Of a stretch of DNA of 56,434 nt, positions 37,591 through 44,498 are shown in pieces. Within the stretch, counting starts at the first letter, position 1; each line of letters opens with the position of its first letter. Where the stretch lies: positions 1 through 56,434 of the forward strand of contig JAEYTO010000002.1 of the NCBI GenBank assembly GCA_023433925.1, in the 5' to 3' direction. Made by a program: the position numbers and the translations under genes. This stretch comes from Pseudomonadota bacterium (lineage in GTDB: Bacteria > Desulfobacterota > Desulfovibrionia > Desulfovibrionales > Desulfovibrionaceae). The notes beneath the pieces are model-generated. The model ran no database searches. It was not told the DNA's origin and saw only the letters and a program-made list of their open reading frames with translations.

Positions 37591-37630
37591 CCAAAAAAAG
37601 CGCAGGTCCTTGGGACCTGCGCTTCTGTTT
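37591..37630. terminator. Bidirectional terminator between the UPF0316 gene and lysA
   Basis: Stem AAGCGCAGGTCC (37598-37609) with GGACCTGCGCTT (37613-37624). On the minus strand it is followed by seven T, an excellent terminator for lysA; on the plus strand CTGTTTT follows, which is weaker. Confidence 0.9.
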
Positions 37631-37646
37631 TCCGAAGGCGATAAGC

Positions 37647-38894
37647 CTAAAGGCAATCTGTCTCGGCGGCCACAATATCTTCGTATGTTTCGCGGCGCCG
37701 GGCCAGGATGGCCGTATCGCCATCAACAATGATCTCCGCAGCGCGGGGGCGTGAATTGTATTGCGAGGACATGGCGAAACCGTAAGCGCCGGCGGAGAAG
37801 ATGGCCAGCAGCTCACTGGAATCCATGCGGGGCAGATCGCGGTCACGGGCCAAGAAATCGCTCGATTCGCAGATGGGGCCCACCACATCCACATTCACCA
37901 GCTCCCGGCCATGTTCGACCACCTCGGCGATGCGGTGGAAGGAGCCGTAGAGAGAGGGACGCACCAGATCGTTCATGGCCGCGTCCACAATAACGAAGTT
38001 CTTGCTTGGCGTGGACTTGGTGTAGATGACCTTGGTCACGAGGATGCCCGAATTGCCGGCAATGACACGGCCCGGCTCAAGGATGATCGTCAGCGGCAGC
38101 CCCTTAAGCCGCTCGGTGAGTGCGGTGCCAAAGGCCTCGGGGTGCGGGGGCTCTTCCTCGTTGTAGGTGATGCCAAGGCCGCCGCCCAGGTCGAGGTAGC
38201 GGATATCCAGACCCATGTCTTTCAGCTTTCCATGGAAATCCAGAAGCTTATCGAGGGCCTCCAGGAATGGCTCGATGCTCGTGAGCTGCGAGCCGATATG
38301 GCAGTCGATGCCCACGGGCTCGATGCCCGGCAGCTCCTTGGCCAGCCTGTAGGTCTCCAGGGATGTTTCCATGTCCAGGCCGAACTTGTTCTTTTTCATG
38401 CCCGTGGAGATGTAGGGATGGGTCTTGGGATCGACGTCCGGATTGATGCGCAGGGAGATGCGCGCTGTCCGGCCGCTTTCGTCGGCGATGGCGCTTATGG
38501 CCCGCAGTTCCTCGCGGGACTCGACATTGAACATGAGGATTCCCGCGTCCAGGGCCTGCCTGATCTCCTCGGGCCGTTTGCCGACGCCCGAGTAGACGAT
38601 CTTCCCCGGGGCGACGCCAGCTTTGAGCGCGCGGTGCAGCTCGCCTCCGGAGACGATGTCCATGCCCGCGCCTAGGCTGGCGAGCAGCCGCAGGACGCAC
38701 AGGTTGGAGTTAGCCTTGACCGAGTAGCAGGTGATGTGGGGCAAGTTTGAGAAGGCCGAGTCGAAGGCTTCGAAATGTCTGGTCAGGGTGGCCTTGCTGT
38801 AAACGTAGAGCGGCGTGCCGAACTGCCGGGCCAGATCCTCCACCGGGATGTCTTCGGCATGGAGTCGGCCTTGGCGGTACTCGAAATGGTGCAT
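37647..38894 (-). CDS. lysA: Diaminopimelate decarboxylase
   Basis: 415 residues from ATG 38892-38894 with AAGGAG upstream. A PLP enzyme of fold type III that makes lysine from meso-diaminopimelate. The PLP lysine is in CYSVKANSN (Lys60); further motifs are SGGELHRAL, DCHIGSQLTSIEPF, DLGGGLGITY, LEPGRVIAGNSG and GPICESSDFLA, with GAYGFAMSSQYN near the end. It starts two bases after the lipoprotein gene ends and is the last gene of this strand's long run before a terminator. Confidence 0.95.
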   Translation of the reverse strand: MHHFEYRQGRLHAEDIPVEDLARQFGTPLYVYSKATLTRHFEAFDSAFSNLPHITCYSVKANSNLCVLRLLASLGAGMDIVSGGELHRALKAGVAPGKIVYSGVGKRPEEIRQALDAGILMFNVESREELRAISAIADESGRTARISLRINPDVDPKTHPYISTGMKKNKFGLDMETSLETYRLAKELPGIEPVGIDCHIGSQLTSIEPFLEALDKLLDFHGKLKDMGLDIRYLDLGGGLGITYNEEEPPHPEAFGTALTERLKGLPLTIILEPGRVIAGNSGILVTKVIYTKSTPSKNFVIVDAAMNDLVRPSLYGSFHRIAEVVEHGRELVNVDVVGPICESSDFLARDRDLPRMDSSELLAIFSAGAYGFAMSSQYNSRPRAAEIIVDGDTAILARRRETYEDIVAAETDCL

Positions 38895-38896
38895 GC

Positions 38897-39340
38897 TTAC
38901 TCCTTGGGATTGCTGGGTGCATCGGGCGCGGACATCACAGGACCCGCCACGATGTCCCCCGGCCGCAGAATCGTCGTTCCCGTCAGCCGCCACCTGCTCA
39001 TCTGCTCGAGATCCGGGTCGCAGAAGCTCAAGGACAGTTTGTCATTCTGATGTAGAAAGCGAGGATCCCCGGAACGGTACTCGATTCGCTGATCAGGCGA
39101 GAACGGGCAGGTGGGGCATCCGTCCGCTTTCTCGATTTGCAGGGAGACGGCCTTGAGCGATTCGGCATTACCCGTGATGTCGGCGCTCACAAGCAGGCAC
39201 TTGCCTTGGCGGCGCCCACTCACATTGGCGAAGGTGAAGGATTCCTCCTCCAGCTCGGGCCTGGGCCACTGCTTGTTGCCGCAGGCCAGGGCGGATGCGA
39301 GGCTGACTATTACCACCACCGAGAGGAGGAGCTTTCTCAT
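38897..39340 (-). CDS. Lipoprotein of unknown function
   Basis: 147 residues. The N-terminus is a lipoprotein signal peptide (MRKLLLSVVVIVSLASALAC, lipobox LxAC at Cys20). The mature part has a possible disulfide pair in CPTCPF and other cysteines, with no recognised domain. Its start overlaps the mutS stop by four bases (ATGA), and lysA follows after two bases, so it is co-expressed with both. It would be anchored in the inner or outer membrane facing the periplasm. Confidence 0.75.
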   Translation of the reverse strand: MRKLLLSVVVIVSLASALACGNKQWPRPELEEESFTFANVSGRRQGKCLLVSADITGNAESLKAVSLQIEKADGCPTCPFSPDQRIEYRSGDPRFLHQNDKLSLSFCDPDLEQMSRWRLTGTTILRPGDIVAGPVMSAPDAPSNPKE

Positions 39341-41988
39341 GCGCCTGTCTTTCCGTCAATTCGGTTTTTCCATGCGTGCAGGAGGTTTATTGCCTCCAGC
39401 GGCGTCAGGCGATCGACCTGAAGCTCTCGGATCTCCTTCAGCAGCGGGTGCTCATCGGCTTTGTCGCCGGGAGCCCTATCAGCCCTGAAGGCCATTCCGG
39501 GCAGAAGCGTCTGGCTGGAGGCAGCCCTGGGTGCGGCGGACACACCACCCTCTCTCGTGCGCTCCAATTCGGCCAGAATCTCCCGAGCCCGGCGCACGAC
39601 TCCATCCGGGACCCCGGCAAGCCTGGCCACCTCGATGCCGTAGCTGCGATCCGAGGGGCCGGGCACCAGCCGGCGCAGGAAGATGATCTCGCCTTTCCAT
39701 TCCTTGATGGCCACGGTGTAGTTGCGCACTCCGGGAATGCGGCCTTCCAGCGCGGTCAGCTCGTGATAGTGGGTGGCGAACAGGGTGCGGATGGCGCCTT
39801 TGCCTCGCCGCGACAGCTCCTCCACGACGGCCCAGGCCAGCGCTAGGCCATCGAAGGTGCTCGTGCCGCGGCCGATCTCGTCCAAGATGACCAAGCTGCG
39901 CATGGTCGCCTGCCGCAGGATGCGCGCGGTCTCCATCATCTCGACCATGAACGTGGACTGCCCCTGGGCCAGATTGTCCGAAGCGCCCACGCGGGAGAAC
40001 ACGCGGTCCACCAAGCCCACCACGGCTTCGGCCGCAGGCACGAAAGAGCCCATCTGGGCCATGATGCAGATGATGGCGGCCTGGCGCAGGATCGTGGACT
40101 TGCCGGCCATGTTGGGGCCCGTGATGAGCATGAGCCTGCAAAACTCATCCAGGCGCAGGTCGTTGGGAATGAAATTGCCCCGGCCTTGGACCTGCTCGAC
40201 GACAGGGTGGCGGCCTCCTCGGATGCGCAGCTCAAGGCCGTCGTGCAGCTCGGGCCTGACCCATTCGTTGCACCGCGCCGCCTCGGCCAGGGATTGCCAG
40301 TAATCGAGCTCGGCCAACGCGCCGGCCATGGCCATGAAGCGCGGCCGGGCTTTGGCCACGCTTTCCCGTAGATCCAGGAAAAGCTTATACTCAAGGCTCT
40401 TGCGTCTTTCGCTGGCCGTGAGCAGCTTCTCCTCCAGCTCCTTGAGCTGGGGAGTCACGTAGCGCTCGGCGTTGGCCAGGGTCTGGCGGCGGATGAAGTG
40501 GTCAGGCACGCTGTCGTGAGCCGCCCTGGAGATCTCCAGATAATAGCCGAAGACCCGGTTGTAGCCGAGCCTGAGCTTAGGAAGCCCACTCTCGCGCTGT
40601 TCGCGCTCCAGGAGTTCCTTGAGCAGGCCCTCGCCATGCTCGCTCAGCTCCAGCAGCTCGTCGAGCCCAGGGTCATAGCCGGACCTGAACAGGCCGCCCT
40701 CGGTGATGACGGGAGGCGGGTTGTCGGCCAGCGCGCGGCAGAGCAGGTCACGGATGTCCTCCAGGTCGTCCCATGCCGCGAGGATCTTGGCCGGCTCCGC
40801 CGGCAGAGCGCCACCGGACACGGCAAGGGCTTTGCGGGCTTCCGGCAGCATGGCCAGGCTTTCGCGCAGGGCCAGATAGTCCTTGGGCGAGGCCCGGCCC
40901 AGGAAGACCCGCGTGGACAACCGCTCCAGATCGAAGACCCGGTCCAGGACCCTGCGCAGCCGCTCGCGCATGGCGTCGTCATCCGCGAGCCAGGCCACGG
41001 CCGCCTGGGTGGCCTGGATGGGCGCGAGCGCCCGCCAGGGCTGGCGCAGTCGCGATTCCAGAAGCCTTCCGCCCATGGCCGTCATGGTCTGATCGATGAC
41101 GTGGCGCAGTGTCCCTCGACCTGTCTTGCCGTCCAGACGGCGAAACAACTCCAGGTTGCGCTCGGTCACTTCGTCGAGGATGAGGTGGTTGCTCAGGTTG
41201 ATGGGCCGGAACGTGCCCAGATGTCCCAACTCCTCCTGCTTCTGCGTCTGGCGAAGGTAGGAGAGAAGGGCTCCGGCGCAACGGGTCAATTCGGGCTTGT
41301 CCTCAAGGTCGAGCACCGAGAGATTCGCCGCTCCGTGAGCCTTGGGCACCGCGATCCTTGCCGTGGCCAGGTCAAAGGCCGGGGAAGCCGGGATGCTGTT
41401 CACTTTTCCGGCGGCTTCGGCATATTGCGAGGGCACGGAGTGTCCCAGAGGCAGAAGCAGCTCGCGCGGGCCGAGCTTGGCGGCCCACTGCCAGAGGACT
41501 TCCGGGCGGCGGGCGTCCAGGCCGCTCCATTCACCGGTGGAGAAATCGACCCAGGCCAGCGCGCCGACGCCTTTGTCGGCATCCCACCAGAGGGCAGCCA
41601 GGTAGTTGTTCGACTTGGAGGTGAGATTCGCGTCCTCGATGACCGTCCCTGGCGTGAGCACCCTGGTCACGGCTCTGCGCACCAAGCCTTTGGCCTGCCT
41701 GGGGTCCTCGACTTGATCGCAGATGGCCACCTTGAAGCCTTTGTCCATGAGCTGCGCGAGATAGGCCTCCACCGCATGATGGGGCACGCCGCACATGGGT
41801 ATCTTGGTGTCCGAGTTGGGATTGCGGCTGGTCAGGGCGATTTGCAGTTCCCGGGCCGCTGTCTGGGCATCCTCGAAGAAGAGTTCATAGAAGTCGCCCA
41901 TGCGGAAAAAGAGCAGGGCATCAGGATATTCCTGCTTGATGCCCAAATACTGCTCGAACATGGGTGTGAGCTTGGGGGCGGAGGACAT
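39337..41988 (-). CDS. mutS: DNA mismatch repair protein MutS
   Basis: 883 residues. The mismatch-sensing N-terminal motif is KQEYPDALLFFRMGDFYELF (with F-x-E at FYE), followed by core and clamp domains and the ATPase: LMLITGPNMAGKSTILRQ, SLVILDEIGRGTSTFDGLA and FATHYHELTAL. Length agrees with MutS1, unlike the MutS2 at 8.8-11.1 kb. mutL is not nearby. The message continues into a lipoprotein and lysA. Confidence 0.96.
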   Translation of the reverse strand: MSSAPKLTPMFEQYLGIKQEYPDALLFFRMGDFYELFFEDAQTAARELQIALTSRNPNSDTKIPMCGVPHHAVEAYLAQLMDKGFKVAICDQVEDPRQAKGLVRRAVTRVLTPGTVIEDANLTSKSNNYLAALWWDADKGVGALAWVDFSTGEWSGLDARRPEVLWQWAAKLGPRELLLPLGHSVPSQYAEAAGKVNSIPASPAFDLATARIAVPKAHGAANLSVLDLEDKPELTRCAGALLSYLRQTQKQEELGHLGTFRPINLSNHLILDEVTERNLELFRRLDGKTGRGTLRHVIDQTMTAMGGRLLESRLRQPWRALAPIQATQAAVAWLADDDAMRERLRRVLDRVFDLERLSTRVFLGRASPKDYLALRESLAMLPEARKALAVSGGALPAEPAKILAAWDDLEDIRDLLCRALADNPPPVITEGGLFRSGYDPGLDELLELSEHGEGLLKELLEREQRESGLPKLRLGYNRVFGYYLEISRAAHDSVPDHFIRRQTLANAERYVTPQLKELEEKLLTASERRKSLEYKLFLDLRESVAKARPRFMAMAGALAELDYWQSLAEAARCNEWVRPELHDGLELRIRGGRHPVVEQVQGRGNFIPNDLRLDEFCRLMLITGPNMAGKSTILRQAAIICIMAQMGSFVPAAEAVVGLVDRVFSRVGASDNLAQGQSTFMVEMMETARILRQATMRSLVILDEIGRGTSTFDGLALAWAVVEELSRRGKGAIRTLFATHYHELTALEGRIPGVRNYTVAIKEWKGEIIFLRRLVPGPSDRSYGIEVARLAGVPDGVVRRAREILAELERTREGGVSAAPRAASSQTLLPGMAFRADRAPGDKADEHPLLKEIRELQVDRLTPLEAINLLHAWKNRIDGKTGA

Positions 41989-42015
41989 GGAAACCTATGG
42001 AAAGCCTGTTCTTCG

Positions 42016-43161
42016 TCAGTCGGTTAGGGTCATGCGGAAAACGATGGAATGCCAGCTTCCGCACCGGGCGCAGACGAAGAATACCTGGCTCTGCCTCAAA
42101 CCGCAAATGCCGCAGGTAAAACGCTTCACCGAGCGGGCCTTGCGGATGAAGAATTCAAGCTGATTGCGGAATAAGGGGGACAGGTTCTGGTCCTGGAGGG
42201 ACAGGCCGAGTAGATCGAGGCGCGCGGGCCAGAAGTCGGAATCGAGAAGGAGGGTCTTCTCCAGCCAGGCGTTGGCCTCCTCGCGCCGGCCGCAGAGGGC
42301 CAGGATGAGCGCTCCATAGTAATGCAGGAGTATCTCGCCGGCGCGCGACGCAAGCTCGTCGAGCACCGACATGAGAAGATCCGTTTCGGGCTGGGACAAG
42401 GCCGACGCTTCGGCGTCGACCGACATTGGCGGCCTGCCTCTAGTGGCGTGTCCCAGAAGGCCTTCCATGAGCACAAAGGTCAGATCTGGCCGAACCTTGG
42501 AAAGCGCATTGGACAAGGTATTGCGAAGTTTGGCCTTGTTGCCGGCATTGTACTCGCGCAGCAGGCGCATGAGCCAGGCTTCCAGGCAGCCGGGAAAAAC
42601 ATCGAGAGCCTTGCCGAGGGCTTTATTGCCCTGGGCTTCTCTGCCTTTGTCAAAATGCTCCCGGGCCAGCTGCACGAGGTAATGAGCCTCGGCCTGTGAG
42701 TGACCCAATTGTGCATAGAGTCTGACAGCCTGCTCATAATCGCCGCTGTCAGCGGCCAGCCTGGCCATCTCGCCCAGGATGAGCTTGTCGTGCCCGGCAA
42801 GGGATTGCGCCTCTTCAAGGGCGGAGCGGGCACGGTCCAAGAAGCCCGCGCGCTTGTAATCCCGCCCAAGCTCGTACAGGGCCTTGATCTTGAATTCCTT
42901 GTCCAGTCCTGGGCGCACGATGAGATTGTTGCGAATCTGCACGGCGCGCTCTATCTCGCCCTGGGCGCGGTAGAGATTGCCCAGGGCGAGATAGATCTCG
43001 ACGGAATCAGGATTGTTCTTGACCACACGGCTCAACTCGCCGATGGCCGCTATGGTGTCCTGGGAAGGCGGCGCCTGCCCTTCGCCAGGATACCTAGCCG
43101 GTTCCGCATGCTGTCCGGAACGTTTGCCGCGCCTGCGTCGCCAGAAGAACCAGGGCATCAT
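42016..43161 (-). CDS. lapB: LapB/YciM-type TPR protein with zinc ribbon
   Basis: 381 residues from the first of two neighbouring ATG codons (43159-43161, AGGAG upstream). The N-terminal WFFWRRRRGKRS is hydrophobic then basic. Tetratricopeptide repeats fill about 40-340 (for example SVEIYLALGNLYRAQGEIER). The C-terminus is a rubredoxin-like metal ribbon: CGICGLRQSQVFFVCARCGS, the LapB signature. In other bacteria LapB promotes LpxC turnover and so balances lipopolysaccharide synthesis. lapA precedes it by 11 bases. Confidence 0.85.
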   Translation of the reverse strand: MMPWFFWRRRRGKRSGQHAEPARYPGEGQAPPSQDTIAAIGELSRVVKNNPDSVEIYLALGNLYRAQGEIERAVQIRNNLIVRPGLDKEFKIKALYELGRDYKRAGFLDRARSALEEAQSLAGHDKLILGEMARLAADSGDYEQAVRLYAQLGHSQAEAHYLVQLAREHFDKGREAQGNKALGKALDVFPGCLEAWLMRLLREYNAGNKAKLRNTLSNALSKVRPDLTFVLMEGLLGHATRGRPPMSVDAEASALSQPETDLLMSVLDELASRAGEILLHYYGALILALCGRREEANAWLEKTLLLDSDFWPARLDLLGLSLQDQNLSPLFRNQLEFFIRKARSVKRFTCGICGLRQSQVFFVCARCGSWHSIVFRMTLTD

Positions 43162-43172
43162 CGCTCCTTGGG

Positions 43173-43547
43173 TTAGGACCCGGCCTCGACCTTGCTTTCG
43201 GTAGAGGGGGTGTAAGGCGCCTCGGTGGGAGGATAGGTTTCCTGAAGAGGCAGGTTGCGCAGGGAGTTCACTTCCTGCTCCAACTTGATTACCTGCACGC
43301 GGCATGCCCGCAACTGCTTGGCCGTGCGCAGCTTCTCGATGAAGAAATAGAGCAGGGTGAGCACGCCTCCCAGGAAGAAGGCGGCGACCACCACGAAGTA
43401 CAAAGGCATGTCCATGGAGCGCCAGGTGTTGCCAAGCATGCCGAGCTGGAACTGGATGACCGTGTTGAGAACCTCTGTGTTTTGCTGGAAGAAGATGAGC
43501 AGGATGGCGATGAAGGCGAGCAGCAGCAGGATTTTCAGGAAACGCAT
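43173..43547 (-). CDS. lapA: LapA-domain membrane protein
   Basis: 124 residues, ATG 43545-43547 after AAAGGAGGAG. Two membrane spans (about 4-20 and 48-70) are followed by a short coiled coil (KLRTAKQLRACRVQVIKLEQ) and a proline-rich tail, matching the LapA/DUF1049 family that partners LapB. Position directly ahead of lapB supports this. The C-terminal tail varies in the family. Confidence 0.82.
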   Translation of the reverse strand: MRFLKILLLLAFIAILLIFFQQNTEVLNTVIQFQLGMLGNTWRSMDMPLYFVVVAAFFLGGVLTLLYFFIEKLRTAKQLRACRVQVIKLEQEVNSLRNLPLQETYPPTEAPYTPSTESKVEAGS

Positions 43548-43571
43548 GAGCTCCTCCTTTGGCGCTGGCGA

Positions 43572-44060
43572 TCAGCTGCGTGATGTCGCGAAGTAGGGTT
43601 TGAGCCTGTCGTAGGTTGCCGCAAGATGGTCCGGTATGACCCTGGTCTCCCCGAACACGGCCATGAACGATGCATCGCCGTTCCAGCGGGGCACGAGCTG
43701 GAAGTGCAGGTGCGCCGCGATGCCCGCGCCCGCGGCTTCGCCCAGGTTCAGGCCGGCGTTGACGCCCTGGGGACGCATGGCTTTCTTGAGCACGGACACG
43801 CACAGGGCGACGTACTCCATGAGCTCTTGGCGCTCCTCCGGGGTCATCTCCGACAGGCAGCTCACGTGGCGATAGGGCGCCACCATGAGATGGCCGTTGT
43901 TGTAGGGATATTTATTCATGATCACATAGCACAGTCCGCCTCGGGCGAGAATCTTGCGCTCCTCGTCCTCGGCCGTGTGACGCGGCACGCAGAACACGCA
44001 CTCGTCAGGCTTGGGGCCGAGGATGTAGTCCATCCTCCACGGTGCCCAGAGCACGTCCAC
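43572..44060 (-). CDS. HIT-family protein with HxHxQ motif, GTG start
   Basis: 162 residues starting at GTG 44058-44060, directly after the stop of the preceding gene, with AAGGAGGAG in that gene's end. The zinc-like pair CVFC (21-24) and the HIT region HLHFQLVPRW are visible. His117 and His119 are kept, but the third position is Gln121. Hydrolase members (Hint, Fhit) have His there, whereas GalT and Ap4A phosphorylase have Gln, so a nucleotidyl-transfer or phosphorolysis reaction is possible. Substrate is not deducible. Confidence 0.87.
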   Translation of the reverse strand: MDVLWAPWRMDYILGPKPDECVFCVPRHTAEDEERKILARGGLCYVIMNKYPYNNGHLMVAPYRHVSCLSEMTPEERQELMEYVALCVSVLKKAMRPQGVNAGLNLGEAAGAGIAAHLHFQLVPRWNGDASFMAVFGETRVIPDHLAATYDRLKPYFATSRS

Positions 44061-44384
44061 TTAACGCTCCTCCTTGCCTAGGATTCGTTCGATTTGATCC
44101 AGTGCCTCGGCGGGGCCTGGCGCGGGGATGATCCCTTTGATGCCTGACCATCTGTCGATGGCGATGACGTCCTTGCCGATCTTCTTGGCCAGGGCGATCT
44201 CCGCAAGGGTGCCCGGGCCGCCATGGGAGCGCACGCCTTCGCTGGCGGCGCGCATGGTCCCATCCAGGCCGCGGACGAGGACGTAGTTCCTGGAGGCCAG
44301 CAGTCCACCAAGCTCACGGGCTGTATCCATCGCCGCTTGTTCACTGCCGGTACCCAAGACGGCCACCACGCGCCCATTGCTCAT
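44061..44384 (-). CDS. Shortened LOG/SLOG-type nucleotide-binding protein
   Basis: 107 residues from ATG 44382-44384 with GGAGG seven bases upstream. The Rossmann start VVAVLGTGSEQAAMD, the turn VRGLDGTMRAASEGV, and the GGPGTLAEIALAKKIGKDVI motif (GGxGTxxE) are typical of the TIGR00725/LOG family. These proteins are usually near 150-170 residues; here the middle strands with the ILPG-like loop are absent. It abuts the HIT gene (stop and start adjacent). Function is unknown; cytokinin activation in LOG enzymes should not be assumed here. Confidence 0.72.
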   Translation of the reverse strand: MSNGRVVAVLGTGSEQAAMDTARELGGLLASRNYVLVRGLDGTMRAASEGVRSHGGPGTLAEIALAKKIGKDVIAIDRWSGIKGIIPAPGPAEALDQIERILGKEER

Positions 44385-44498
44385 GCCGAGGCCTCCAGGC
44401 ACTCGTTTATCAAACCACAACTGCATCTTACTACACAGGTTGGGGGGCGAGGGCAAGGGTGTATATCATTTGTCGTCCGGATCACGCGCTGCCCTGGA

